64,000 nt of DNA from positions 124,001 through 188,000 of the forward strand of contig NZ_SJPO01000009.1 in the NCBI RefSeq assembly GCF_007859935.1, read 5' to 3'. The stretch's first letter is position 1; each line of letters begins with the position of its first letter. Source of the DNA: Posidoniimonas polymericola (GTDB lineage: Bacteria > Planctomycetota > Planctomycetia > Pirellulales > Lacipirellulaceae). The notes under the pieces were generated by a model. It ran no database searches and had not been told where the DNA came from. It saw nothing but the letters and a program-made list of their open reading frames with translations. Below are positions 1 to 10,129 of this stretch, in pieces. The translations under genes were made by a program, and so were the position numbers.

Positions 1-346
1 GGTTGGCGTCCTGGATGCTCTTGGCGTTGGCGTCGAAGGCGTCGGCGTCGTCCTGCGACTCCTGCAGCTCCTGGCCCATCCGCGACAACTGCGCCTGGAA
101 CGCCGCCAGCCCGGACATCAGGTCCTCGTCCTCGGGCTCCTCGGCGACCGGCTCCTGGGCGGGCTCCTCGACCGGCGACGCGGCGTCGACCGGCGACTGC
201 ACCAACGGCTCCTCGTCCCCCTTCTTGCGACGCAGCGCAGGCAGCCGCACCGAGGGGAGCTCGAGGGCCATCCCGAACCTCGCCCCCAGCACGTAGCCCA
301 GGCAGAGGTTGAATGAAGCGATCAGCGCGATAGTAAGCTGCAACAT
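1..346 (-). CDS. N-terminal part of a membrane-anchored protein, cut by the window edge
   Basis: An open frame starts with ATG at 346 and runs off the left edge, so only about 115 residues are visible. It begins with a hydrophobic segment (MLQLTIALIASFNLCLGYVL), then a short basic stretch (LRRKK), then an acidic Pro/Glu-rich linker (about residues 45-75) and a helical region rich in Gln, Asp and Ala. This looks like one N-terminal membrane anchor followed by a cytoplasmic domain that lies outside the window. Codon use is the strongly GC3-biased kind of its neighbours, which supports a real gene. The function cannot be read from this part. Confidence 0.6.
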   Translation of the reverse strand, partial: MLQLTIALIASFNLCLGYVLGARFGMALELPSVRLPALRRKKGDEEPLVQSPVDAASPVEEPAQEPVAEEPEDEDLMSGLAAFQAQLSRMGQELQESQDDADAFDANAKSIQDAN

Positions 347-510
347 AGTCTCGGCTCGGCCGAAGGGAAGTGGGCGCACACGTGCAACCCTACGTCGCTC
401 CGCGGCGCCACGCCGCCGGCCCTGCCCGGACCGCGACAACCGCCACGGGCGGGTCGTCGCGAATGCAACGGCAACGACAATCGCACCGGCTAATCCAATT
501 CAAGAACAAG

Positions 511-532
511 AGCCGGCGGCGTCAGCCGCCGG
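511..532. repeat. Palindromic repeat copy 1, containing the stop codon of the HTH gene
   Basis: Stem CCGGCGGC / GCCGCCGG around the loop GTCA at 521-524. On the minus strand the loop reads TGAC and supplies the TGA stop of the HTH gene. It shares the flank GCTGCTCC and the arm GGCTCTTG with copy 3 but lies in the opposite orientation. Confidence 0.7.
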
Positions 533-1316
533 AGCAGCTCGCCGTGCAAGTCGCCGGCGCGGGTTCGGCTCCCCCGGCAGACGCCGGGGGCTCTTGGCTG
601 GCTAGCGTTTGTGGGTCGACTTCGTTCTGTCCGAATATTCGCAGCGAGGGGACAAAACCCTCACCGGCCGGATCGCCGTCGTTTGTGTTTCCCCCTACTG
701 CTGCAGGCTCTGCCGAGGTTTCCGACACACGCTGCGGCGCCGGTTTTGTCCGCTGCGCTGACTCCCGGTTGGCCGACGCTTTGATTTGATCTGCCATCTC
801 ACGCAGCGCTGCGGCGACCGGCGAGGGCCGCTTGGTTGTGCTTGCAGGCTGCGCGGCGGGGTGGGGCTGCTCCCCCGGCTGACGCCGGGGGCTCTCGTTG
901 AGCGTGCAGCGCTCCCCTGCCGCTGGTCTCGCGGAAGCGATTTGCTGGATCTCTTGCTCGAGGCTCCACGGCTGCTTCGGCTTCGACTTGGCTAGCTGCT
1001 GCTTGCGTGTGGCTAGCTCACGCCGCGCGCGGCGCTCCCGCTCTTCTTGGCGGTCCTGCCGGTCGACCAACCACGCCGCGGCCCGCCAGTGCGTGGCCGC
1101 CGCCTGCCGCACCGCCTGCAGCGGCCCGAGCCGCGCCGCCATCCGCGCCCGGCGGACCCGCTCGTCAAAGCCGTCGTCGCGGGCCTGCTCCCGCCGGATC
1201 GTCTTCTCGCAGCAGCCGACATAGTCGGCCGCCTCGCGGACGGTCATCCCCGCGGTCAGCAGCGCACAAACCTCCCGCTGCTTCCCCTCATCCAGCACCC
1301 GTGGTCGCGCCATCAT
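522..1316 (-). CDS. Helix-turn-helix protein with a repeat-derived C-terminal tail
   Basis: The start is placed at the ATG-ATG pair at 1316/1313 because AGGGGG lies just upstream; a longer in-frame extension to 1394 has no such support. Residues about 1-60 (RPRVLDEGKQREVCALLTAG, then MTVREAADYVGCCEKTIRRE) form a homeodomain-like helix-turn-helix of the resolvase/transposase-regulator type. A basic helical region follows (about 60-125). The rest is low complexity. In the tail, two copies of a short palindromic repeat are translated in different frames (ESPRRQPGEQP and QEPPASAGGAEP), and a third copy contributes the last residues and the TGA stop. The fold suggests DNA binding; target and role are unknown. 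Confidence 0.65.
   Translation of the reverse strand: MMARPRVLDEGKQREVCALLTAGMTVREAADYVGCCEKTIRREQARDDGFDERVRRARMAARLGPLQAVRQAAATHWRAAAWLVDRQDRQEERERRARRELATRKQQLAKSKPKQPWSLEQEIQQIASARPAAGERCTLNESPRRQPGEQPHPAAQPASTTKRPSPVAAALREMADQIKASANRESAQRTKPAPQRVSETSAEPAAVGGNTNDGDPAGEGFVPSLRIFGQNEVDPQTLASQEPPASAGGAEPAPATCTASCSGG
571..590. repeat. Palindromic repeat copy 2
   Basis: Stem CCCCCGGC / GCCGGGGG with loop AGAC, followed by CTCTTGG. It lies inside the HTH gene and is translated as QEPPASAGGAEP. Confidence 0.7.
872..891. repeat. Palindromic repeat copy 3
   Basis: Stem CCCCCGGC / GCCGGGGG with loop TGAC, preceded by GCTGCT and followed by CTCTCG. It lies inside the HTH gene and is translated in a different frame from copy 2, as ESPRRQPGEQP. 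Confidence 0.7.
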
Positions 1317-1655
1317 CGGCCCCCTGTCGTTGTCGGCTTGCTTGCGAACATATACATGCGTACACACAGCAATTCTCGCCGACACGAGGGCCAATTTCTA
1401 CCGAAAAGCACCAAAGTAGCACGACTCTCCGAGTCGTGAAAAAGAGACGCCGCCCCCCACAATCGCCCGCCCAAACGCATCAACCGGACGTCGGGTGGCA
1501 CGTTCTGAAAGGGCGTGGTGAATCAACAGCGGGGCCACCCGACGCCGCCATCAGCGCCGCTACCTGCCCCCCCGCAGCAATACCCGTCGGCAGAACGGTT
1601 TCGTACAATTCCTGTTGCGATTGCATCGGGATCGTTCGCCGCACTGCCCTGAACC
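1317..1655. other. Divergent intergenic region
   Basis: It separates the leftward HTH gene from the rightward radical SAM gene. It holds an AT-rich patch near 1345-1375 that could carry the HTH promoter, and a perfect 8-bp-arm palindrome (CACGACTC / GAGTCGTG) at 1420-1438. I see no gene here. Confidence 0.5.
1420..1438. repeat. Short perfect palindrome
   Basis: CACGACTC-TCC-GAGTCGTG. The A-tract after it on the plus strand does not fit a terminator in either direction, so it is more likely a dispersed palindrome or a protein-binding site. Confidence 0.45.
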
Positions 1656-2510
1656 ATGTCCGCCCAGCCCCTCTACACCCAGCACCAGCGCCTGTTCGCG
1701 GGCAACAAGTTTGTCTACCCGGTGCTCAGCCGGCGGTCGGGGGGGATCTCAGTGGGGGTGAACCTGAACCCCGACAAAGTCTGCAACTTCGACTGCGTCT
1801 ATTGCCAGGTCGATCGCACCACGCAGAGCCCGCAGCGGTTTGTCGAGGTCGATCGCTTGATCACTGAACTGCGTGACGTGCTGACGCAGGCCCACACCGG
1901 CGCCCTCTACGACACGCCAAAATTCGCCGCCGTGCCCCCCGCGCTGCGGCGGCTCAATGATCTGGCCTTCAGCGGCGACGGCGAGCCCACCACCTTCGTC
2001 AACTTCGACGAGCTGATGCAGCGCTCCGCCCAGGTCAAACGCGAGCTCGGCCTCGACGACGTGAAGATGGTGCTGATCACCAACGCCAGCATGCTGCACC
2101 GTCCCCGCGTGCAGCAGGGCCTCGCCACGCTCGACGCCAACCAGGGGGAGATCTGGGCCAAGCTCGACGCCGGCACCGAGGCCTACTACCGCCAGATCAT
2201 GCGGACCGTGATCCCTCTCACGCGCGTCCTCGAGAACCTGACCACCGCCGCCCGCACACGGCCGCTGGTGATCCAAACCCTGTTCTGCACGCTCGACGGC
2301 GCGGCGCCGAGCCCGTCAGAACTCGGCGCGTACTGCGACAGCCTGAACGAGATCACGGCCGCGGGCGGCCAACTCAGCCGCGTGCAGATCTACACCGTCG
2401 CCCGCCGCCCGGCGGAGTCCACCGTCGGGCCGCTGCCGCCCGCGGAAGTCGATCGCATCGTCGAGCTGGTGCACCGCCGCACGGGCATTGACGTGCAGGG
2501 GTATTATTAG
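1656..2510 (+). CDS. Radical SAM protein (COG0731-like Fe-S oxidoreductase)
   Basis: 284 residues. The radical SAM cluster motif C-x3-C-x2-C is seen as CNFDCVYCQ near residue 43, where three cysteines hold a [4Fe-4S] cluster that cleaves S-adenosylmethionine. Further family marks are FSGDGEPTTF (the GGEP-type SAM-binding region, about 110-120) and VLITNAS (about 145). The N-terminal context, with LSRRSGGISVGVNLNP just before the cluster, resembles the COG0731 group related to the wyosine enzyme TYW1, but no tRNA-modifying role can be assigned from sequence alone. The gene stands alone between the HTH gene and an NPY-motif membrane protein. The ATG at 1656 is the natural start. Confidence 0.85.
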   Translation: MSAQPLYTQHQRLFAGNKFVYPVLSRRSGGISVGVNLNPDKVCNFDCVYCQVDRTTQSPQRFVEVDRLITELRDVLTQAHTGALYDTPKFAAVPPALRRLNDLAFSGDGEPTTFVNFDELMQRSAQVKRELGLDDVKMVLITNASMLHRPRVQQGLATLDANQGEIWAKLDAGTEAYYRQIMRTVIPLTRVLENLTTAARTRPLVIQTLFCTLDGAAPSPSELGAYCDSLNEITAAGGQLSRVQIYTVARRPAESTVGPLPPAEVDRIVELVHRRTGIDVQGYY

Positions 2511-2578
2511 GGAGCGCACCCGCACAATGGGTGGCCGCGAAGCGAACACCCATCGCTAGCGGCTCGCCATCCCGCTAG

Positions 2579-2600
2579 CGGTGGGCCTGGGGGCCCACCG
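2579..2600. repeat. GC-rich palindrome between the radical SAM and NPY genes
   Basis: CGGTGGGCC / GGCCCACCG around TGGG. It follows two CGCTAGCGG-type words. No T-tract follows, so its use as a terminator is uncertain. Confidence 0.45.
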
Positions 2601-2619
2601 TACTTGAAATCGAGTTCAG

Positions 2620-3006
2620 ATGGAAAACAGCACACCGAACCCGTACGAATCGTCGCGGGTCGATCGAGATCCCAACGAGAACGTGCTTAATGCGCACTTA
2701 TCTGTGGCTTGCATAGTTTGGACAGTGATATCCATCGCAATCTGGTTCGGGCAACTACAAATGGCGCCGATCTACGCCGACTTCGGTGTTGAACTGCCTT
2801 CACTAACGAGAACACTAATGCATCCTGCATTTCCCTTGCTCCCCATGGCGACCGCAGGCTTCGTTGCTATCGCCGCTCCCTTTCTGTCGAGGCCACAACG
2901 TCATCGCCTCTGCCTTGCTTCGAACATCGTTGCGATTTCGTCTGCGTTGCTGGCCACCTATCTCCTATTTGTGCCTGTTGTGATTCTGCTCAACTCGCTG
3001 CGATGA
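2620..3006 (+). CDS. Small membrane protein with an N-terminal NPY motif
   Basis: 128 residues beginning MENSTPNPYESSRVD. Many planctomycete membrane proteins carry an NPY(A/V/E)S motif near the N-terminus; its function is not known. Three to four hydrophobic segments follow (about residues 28-45, 68-88, 98-125). GC at the third codon position is lower than in neighbouring genes, and the sequence is more AT-rich. The gene next door on the opposite strand (3153-3731) has the same N-terminal motif, so the two may be distant paralogues. No function can be assigned. Confidence 0.65.
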   Translation: MENSTPNPYESSRVDRDPNENVLNAHLSVACIVWTVISIAIWFGQLQMAPIYADFGVELPSLTRTLMHPAFPLLPMATAGFVAIAAPFLSRPQRHRLCLASNIVAISSALLATYLLFVPVVILLNSLR

Positions 3007-3142
3007 ACCGAAGCGTAGTAGGGGCGGTAACGAAGCGAATGTCCATCACGAGCGGCTCTCTATGGCGTCGGCAGTGGTTCTGCAGGCCAACCCGATTTGC
3101 TTTCGGCGCGACTTTTCTAGCCGGCCGTCGGGTGCTGTTATC

Positions 3143-3175
3143 GAACCGGACGCTAACGCGTGCCGGCTGATGGCC
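3143..3175. repeat. 33-bp dispersed repeat, copy 1
   Basis: Identical over 33 bp to 3798-3830; it runs from GAACCGGACGC to GGCTGATGGCC. It overlaps the 3' end of the leftward NPY gene and supplies its last residues (PSAGTR) and its TAG stop. Confidence 0.8.
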
Positions 3176-3731
3176 TTGCTGGGGGTTGCCCGCTGTCCGC
3201 CGACATCCCGTCGCCCGCAAACCACCGCCGCGCCGAGCGGCGCCCCAGCGCAAACACCGGCGTCCACAGGCAGAGCGTCGCCAGCGCGGCCCACGCCAGC
3301 GTGACCACTTGGAAGAACATGATGTCCGATGCGGCGACCGGCTGGCCGTTCACCGAGACGATGGTGGGCCCCGTGCTGCCCGGGGCCGGTGGCAGGAACA
3401 TCACGACCACGACAACGAGCATCCAGGTCGAGAGCAGGGCGCCAAGCAGCACCGTCAATCGCGACAAGGCGCGGGCGGCCCGCCGCCGACTCAGCAGGCC
3501 AATCAGCAGGGCGACACCAACCGCGAACGGCGCCAGGGTACTCAGCGTCGAGCCCTGGGGCACATGCCGCAGCAGTCCCACCACCAGCCCCACGCCGAGG
3601 CACAGCGTGAGCAGCCCGAGGGACCCCAGCGACAGCTTCACGCTGACCGGCATGCGGGCGTCAGCCACGACGGCGTCATCAGTCGCCGCCGTCGCCGGCG
3701 AAACATACGGGTTGATCGATTCACCTGTCAT
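3153..3731 (-). CDS. Membrane protein with an N-terminal NPY motif
   Basis: 192 residues starting MTGESINPYVSPATAATDD, with the planctomycetal NPY motif at residues 7-9. Four hydrophobic segments follow: about 31-52, 62-80, 91-115 and 135-160, with a short loop (VSVNGQPVAASDIM) between the third and fourth. The C-terminal end, including PSAGTR and the stop codon, is encoded by a 33-bp repeat that also occurs just outside the gene's 5' side, so the original 3' end may have been replaced. The gene is monocistronic between convergent and codirectional neighbours. Role unknown. Confidence 0.65.
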   Translation of the reverse strand: MTGESINPYVSPATAATDDAVVADARMPVSVKLSLGSLGLLTLCLGVGLVVGLLRHVPQGSTLSTLAPFAVGVALLIGLLSRRRAARALSRLTVLLGALLSTWMLVVVVVMFLPPAPGSTGPTIVSVNGQPVAASDIMFFQVVTLAWAALATLCLWTPVFALGRRSARRWFAGDGMSADSGQPPARPSAGTR

Positions 3732-3797
3732 GCGGCGCCCGGGAGAGGAGATTCAATAGATGGACCTGTCCCTGGTTTCTCCCTCAACCCGGCCAAG

Positions 3798-3830
3798 GAA
3801 CCGGACGCTAACGCGTGCCGGCTGATGGCC
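3798..3830. repeat. 33-bp dispersed repeat, copy 2
   Basis: Exact 33-bp match, same orientation, to 3143-3175. It lies between the NPY gene and the thioredoxin-protease gene. A third, diverged copy (25 of 33 matching, opposite orientation) lies at 45881-45913. Confidence 0.8.
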
Positions 3831-3875
3831 ATTCGTGGGTTCTCATCCCTCGCTCATCAGCGGCCATCAGCGTTC

Positions 3876-5393
3876 CTAAAACGCCGCGGGAGCAGCGTCA
3901 GGCTGCGAGTGGTACGCCGCCAGGAGCGCCCGGACGAACTCGGGCGAGACGTCTTCGATCGTCAGGACCTTGCTGCGGGACTTGCCGTCCTTCGAGCGGA
4001 TGACGCACACCACTTCTGAGTTGCCTGCCTGCTGCACGATCTCTTGCATCGCGGCCCGCTCACGCGGCGACAGCGCGGCGAGCGTGTCGGTCGAGTCGGG
4101 GCCCTGCGAACGCACGGCGGGCTGGCCGAGGGGCGCCATCGGCTGGCGGTCGAACGTTGCCCCAGGTGCTTGGGCCCCAGGTGCCTGGGCGACGGATGCC
4201 TGGGCGACGGACGCCTGGATCGCAGGGGCCGGGCGGGTCGGCGGGGCAGGGCGTTCGTCGGCCAGCGACTGCAGCGGGCCGCCGCGGTAGATCGCCGAGA
4301 GCTGCAGCTTGTCGAGCTCGGCGTGCACCTCGGCCAGGGCCGCGTAGATGCCCTCGTCGTCTTCGTTGTCGGCGGCGTTGCAGACGCCCACCACCTCGCC
4401 CTTGGCGCTGAACAAGCCGCCGCCGCTGCGTCCGACGACCGGCGCACCGCTGGCGGTGATGTTGGCGGGGCCCTGGTAGCGATTGACCGCGGTCACCACG
4501 CCGGTCCGGACGCTCGGGTCGGCGCCGTGGTCGCAGCCGCTGCTGAGGACCGGGTCTCCCTGCCGCAGCAGGTTGGCGTCGGCCGCGATGCGGGCGGGCG
4601 CCACCTGGCCGCTGGCCTTGAACGCGACCAGCGCGACGTCGCTCTCGAAGTTGCAGCTCAGGATCGCGCTGAGCGCGACCCGCTGCACCACGCGGGGCTG
4701 ACCGGCCTGGGCCTGGTACAGCTCGACCGTCACGGCGGACGGGTCGTTGATCGGTTGGCCCTCGGGGCCGCGGAACAGGTGGGCGCAGGTCAGCACGAGC
4801 GCCTCGCCCTCGCGGGCGTCGACAATGGTGCCGGTGCCGTAGCTCTGGCCAGAGGCGTCTTCGACCGTCATCCGCACCGTGGCGTTGAGCATCGCGTCGA
4901 CGTCGGCCGACGGGGCGGGGGCGAGGGTCTTGGGCGCCCGGCCGGGGATGTCGATCGGCGGGGCCCCGCCCGCGGCTTGCAGCGTGGCGTTTGTCTGCGA
5001 CGAGCCAGGGACCGTGCGGAAGGTCGCCGGGCCACCGCGCGGGGCCGCTGCGGCCGCCTGCTGCGGCGCGGCGCTGGTTAGCATCTGCCGGAGCGACTCG
5101 TACGAAGTCAACCCGACGACCCGTTTCACCTCACGGTCGCCGGCCAGCACCACGAACGTGGGGTAGCGGTCCACGCGGAACTGCTGGGCGACCTGCGGAG
5201 AGCGGGAGCCGTCGATCCGCTTGACGCGGAAGCCCTCGGACTCGAGCCGGCTGACTACCGGGTCCATCTGCCGGCACGGGCCGCAGGTCGGGAGCGAGAA
5301 GTCGAGCAGCGTCGCCTGCGCCGACGACTGTTGGGCCGGCAGCAGCAGCAGCGCGAGAACGAGAATAGCGGCGCGGGGAGTCGCGAAGACCAT
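3876..5393 (-). CDS. Secreted thioredoxin-fold plus trypsin-like serine protease fusion
   Basis: 505 residues. A signal peptide (about 1-26) is followed by a thioredoxin fold (about 27-105) with the redox motif CGPC at 37-40 and the cis-Pro region YPTF near 77-80. After an Ala/Pro-rich linker comes a chymotrypsin-fold protease (about 165-350). The likely triad is His205 (TCAHLF), Asp252 (ESDVAL) and Ser323 (GRSGGGLF). The remainder is a Pro/Ala linker with a tandem ASVAQ/APGAQ repeat and a short C-terminal helical domain. AAGGAGGG sits just before the ATG. The domains suggest redox-linked proteolysis outside the cytoplasm, but neither activity nor substrate is shown. The gene is monocistronic. 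Confidence 0.8.
   Translation of the reverse strand: MVFATPRAAILVLALLLLPAQQSSAQATLLDFSLPTCGPCRQMDPVVSRLESEGFRVKRIDGSRSPQVAQQFRVDRYPTFVVLAGDREVKRVVGLTSYESLRQMLTSAAPQQAAAAAPRGGPATFRTVPGSSQTNATLQAAGGAPPIDIPGRAPKTLAPAPSADVDAMLNATVRMTVEDASGQSYGTGTIVDAREGEALVLTCAHLFRGPEGQPINDPSAVTVELYQAQAGQPRVVQRVALSAILSCNFESDVALVAFKASGQVAPARIAADANLLRQGDPVLSSGCDHGADPSVRTGVVTAVNRYQGPANITASGAPVVGRSGGGLFSAKGEVVGVCNAADNEDDEGIYAALAEVHAELDKLQLSAIYRGGPLQSLADERPAPPTRPAPAIQASVAQASVAQAPGAQAPGATFDRQPMAPLGQPAVRSQGPDSTDTLAALSPRERAAMQEIVQQAGNSEVVCVIRSKDGKSRSKVLTIEDVSPEFVRALLAAYHSQPDAAPAAF
4160..4216. repeat. 15-bp tandem repeat inside the protease gene
   Basis: Imperfect repeats of GGTGCCTGGGC / GATGCCTGGGCGACG encode ASVAQ-ASVAQ-APGAQ-APGA in the linker of the protease. 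Its length is likely to vary between strains. Confidence 0.6.
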
Positions 5394-5735
5394 GCGTATC
5401 CCTCCTTGGAGACGTGGTCGCCTTTTTCAGGCATTTAGGGTGACGAGCGAACGCATCCTGCGGTCGCGGTGTCGTTGGTGCTTGTCCGTTGGGTCGGTCG
5501 TGGGTAAGTCACGTCAATGTGCGCCGGATCGGGGCAGCGGACAAGACCAAGTCCGCTCGGTTTCGCCCGCCGACGCTAGCAAGGGCCGCCCGGCGGCCCG
5601 CCCAACGGAACGGACACCCCAGAAGCAACGCCCGTGCCATCCGGGTCGCTAGCTCGGGGATGGAGCGTTAGAATGCGTGCCCGCCGATCTCCGTCCGGAG
5701 ACGCTAGCAACCGGCCTACAACGCCCTTTTACACT
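5394..5735. other. Divergent intergenic region upstream of metG
   Basis: About 340 bp between the leftward protease gene and metG. It contains a GGGCCGCC / GGCGGCCC palindrome near 5581-5598 and two GACGCTAGCAA words (about 5571 and 5700). The metG frame is open from 5634, but I see no ribosome-binding site or family similarity supporting a start before 5736. Confidence 0.45.
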
Positions 5736-7886
<2,151 letters not shown>

Positions 7887-7901
7887 CCAGCGCTACGAGG
7901 T

Positions 7902-8002
7902 GGGTGCCGGGGGCGCTCCGCGACAGCGGAAGCCCCCGACTGCCTGCGAGTCGCGGTAAGTACCTCTCGGGGGCTTCCCTAGCGGGAGCGCCCCCGGCAC
8001 CC
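7902..8002. repeat. Large nested inverted repeat between convergent genes
   Basis: The left arm, about 37 nt from GGGTGCCGGGGGCGCTCC, pairs with the right arm ending GGAGCGCCCCCGGCACCC. The pairing continues inward through GGAAGCCCCCGA / TCGGGGGCTTCC and leaves a loop of about 26 nt. It lies in the convergent gap between metG and the exopolysaccharide operon and could end transcription from both sides. The lack of a T-tract and its GC-rich core also fit a mobile or dispersed palindrome. Confidence 0.75.
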
Positions 8003-8018
8003 TGCATCTGCTGCAGGA

Positions 8019-9206
8019 TCAACCGCCGAGGATCTGCTCGAACCGGTCGGTGATGCGCTCGATGTCGAAGGTCGCCTCGGCGTACGCCCGGCCGGCGGCG
8101 CCCATTTCGGCCCGCTGCTCGGGCGAGTCGGCCAGCTGCATGCCGGCGTCGCAGAACCCGGCAATATCGTCGGGCGCGACGATCAGCCCGGCGCCCGTCT
8201 CGCGGACGATTTTGGCAGCGAGATTCTCGGACGGCATCGCCATCAGCAGCGGCCGGTCAGCGCACAGGTAGCTGAGCACCTTCGACGGCACACTGAACAC
8301 CCCCGCGTCGGGCTCGAGGATAGCGACCAGCACGTCGGCGCTGGCCAGCACGTCGGGCAGGTCTTCGAAGGGCTGGAAGCCCATCACCCGCATCGCCAGC
8401 TCGGGGCGGCTGGCGGCTTGTTCGCGCAGCCACTCCACGCCCGGCCCGCCGGAGACAACCACGAGCTCTCCCCGACCGGTCGCGGTGAGCTGCTCCGCGA
8501 GCTCGAGCAGCAGCCGCGGATTGTGCTTCATCGCCAGCGTGCCGGAGTAGACAAACCGCAGCTTGTCGCCGAGCTGCTGCTTGCGCGACCAGTCGTTGTC
8601 GCGGTCGCCCACGGGCAGCTGATCCACCAGGGCCCAGTTGTGGATCGTGTGGATCCGGTCTCGGGGGATGCCCCAGTCCGCGAAGATGTCGGCAAAGTCC
8701 TCGGAGATGACCACGAGGTCGCGGCTGCGGGCGGCGCACTGCTTGTCGATCCGCAGGAAGTGGTCGCCGACCATCGCGCCGACGATCGGCAGCTTGCTCT
8801 CGAGCACCTTCTTGGCCGCCATGCCGTAGATGTCCTGGATCCACGACACCAGCGGCAGGCCGGCCCGCGTGCACGCCTTCACCAGGGCCTGCTGCGCGAT
8901 GGTGGGCGTCTGGCCCGAGATCACGACATCGGGCTTCCAGCTCAGGCACGCGTCGACGAGTAGGCCGCCGTACCGGCGTTCCATACCGAACCGCTTGAAG
9001 AACTTGGTCTTGGGGATCTCCTCGCCGAGGTCGATGACCTGGATCTGCCAGTTGTCGGGGTCGTCGGCGCGACGCTGCAGCTCGCCCCGCGGGGTGAGCG
9101 TCGATCCGCAGTACAGGTGCAGCACCTCGTGCCCACGAGCCGCCAGATTGCGGCTGAGCTGAATCGGGAACGCGTGGCCCGCGTAGTCGTGGACGATAAT
9201 TCGCAT
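8019..9206 (-). CDS. Glycosyltransferase, GT4-like (WcaI type)
   Basis: 395 residues with two Rossmann-like domains. The N-terminal acceptor domain starts MRIIVHDYAGHAFPIQLSRN. The C-terminal donor domain contains RFVYSGTLAMKHNP (about 226-240) and VFSVPSKVLSYLCADRPLLM (about 305-325), the region where GT4 enzymes bind the nucleotide sugar; the classical E-x7-E is weak, as in WcaI-type enzymes. It should add a sugar from a nucleotide donor to the growing exopolysaccharide unit at the inner membrane. It is the last gene of the leftward operon that starts with the WbaP-like gene at 15532. The sugar specificity cannot be told. Confidence 0.85.
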   Translation of the reverse strand: MRIIVHDYAGHAFPIQLSRNLAARGHEVLHLYCGSTLTPRGELQRRADDPDNWQIQVIDLGEEIPKTKFFKRFGMERRYGGLLVDACLSWKPDVVISGQTPTIAQQALVKACTRAGLPLVSWIQDIYGMAAKKVLESKLPIVGAMVGDHFLRIDKQCAARSRDLVVISEDFADIFADWGIPRDRIHTIHNWALVDQLPVGDRDNDWSRKQQLGDKLRFVYSGTLAMKHNPRLLLELAEQLTATGRGELVVVSGGPGVEWLREQAASRPELAMRVMGFQPFEDLPDVLASADVLVAILEPDAGVFSVPSKVLSYLCADRPLLMAMPSENLAAKIVRETGAGLIVAPDDIAGFCDAGMQLADSPEQRAEMGAAGRAYAEATFDIERITDRFEQILGG

Positions 9207-9228
9207 GGTGGTCGTTGCCGGAGAAGTC

Positions 9229-10119
9229 TTATTCGGTTGATTGGACCCACTGGCGGTCGGCCTCGTAGCCGAGCTCGATCAAGAGCGGCCCGGCGACCTC
9301 GTCGAATAGCGCCCGCAGTTCGGGGGTGAAACTGTTCCGCCAGCCGCCGCGCTTGCCGCTGCGGTAGGTGTGCGATTTTTCCGGCGCGGCGGCGTCCTTC
9401 ATCGCGGCGGCCAACGCGGCCGGGTCGACCGGGTCGCTCGACCGCGCGGCGTAGTGCTGGGCCATCCGCAGCAGCTCAGCCTCGACGCCGGGGCCGGTGA
9501 GGTCCTCGAACCGCACGGCGCAACAGTCCGGGTCGGAGAGCCAGCCGGCGCACTGGCCGAACCGCGCGCCGATGTTGGGGTACTCGAAGTCGGGGTGCTC
9601 GGCTCCGACGCCGGTGATCGCCAGCCGGATGGCGTCCTCGATGGTCGCGGTCTGCTTGAACACCTGGTGGAGCCGGTGCCAGCGGTTCATGTCGCGGAGG
9701 TAGTGGGCCTCCGAAACCACCACGTCGCGCGGGTCGCGGTAGATGTAGTAGTGGGCGGCGTTGACCGAGCGGAGCGCGTTGGAGGCCGGCCGGCTGTAGA
9801 ACAGGTGCGCGCGGACGATCTCGCCCGGCCGGTTCCGCGCCATGCAAGCGGCGGTCTTCTCGTCCGGGACGCGGCGGAACACGAACGAGCTGGTCATCGA
9901 CGAGTGGAACTCGCCGTAGTTCACCCGCCCGGGCAGGGCGCCCACCAGCTGGTCGAGCAGGTGGGTGCCGCTCTTCGGGAACGAGTTGGCGATCGCCGGC
10001 GGCAGCCGTCGCAGGTCCTCGGGACGCGGCGTCGGCTTGGCGCGTTTGGCCAGCCCCAAGGCCTTCATCGCGGCCTTGCGGACAAACGGGTTCTTGTGGT
10101 GGAGGGCGTCTTGCAGCAT
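9229..10119 (-). CDS. PAPS-dependent sulfotransferase
   Basis: 296 residues. The 5'-phosphosulfate loop FPKSGTHLL (about 47-55), the 3'-phosphate site YIYRDPRDVVVSEAHY (about 125-140) and the C-terminal RSGKRGGWRNSF (about 252-263) are the three hallmark regions of cytosolic-type sulfotransferases that use 3'-phosphoadenosine-5'-phosphosulfate. It sits between two glycosyltransferases in the exopolysaccharide operon, only 22 nt upstream of the last gene, so the polymer or its lipid-linked precursor is probably sulfated. Sulfated polysaccharides are common in marine life, which fits a marine planctomycete. The acceptor is not known. Confidence 0.88.
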   Translation of the reverse strand: MLQDALHHKNPFVRKAAMKALGLAKRAKPTPRPEDLRRLPPAIANSFPKSGTHLLDQLVGALPGRVNYGEFHSSMTSSFVFRRVPDEKTAACMARNRPGEIVRAHLFYSRPASNALRSVNAAHYYIYRDPRDVVVSEAHYLRDMNRWHRLHQVFKQTATIEDAIRLAITGVGAEHPDFEYPNIGARFGQCAGWLSDPDCCAVRFEDLTGPGVEAELLRMAQHYAARSSDPVDPAALAAAMKDAAAPEKSHTYRSGKRGGWRNSFTPELRALFDEVAGPLLIELGYEADRQWVQSTE

Positions 10120-10129
10120 GGCGGTAGAG

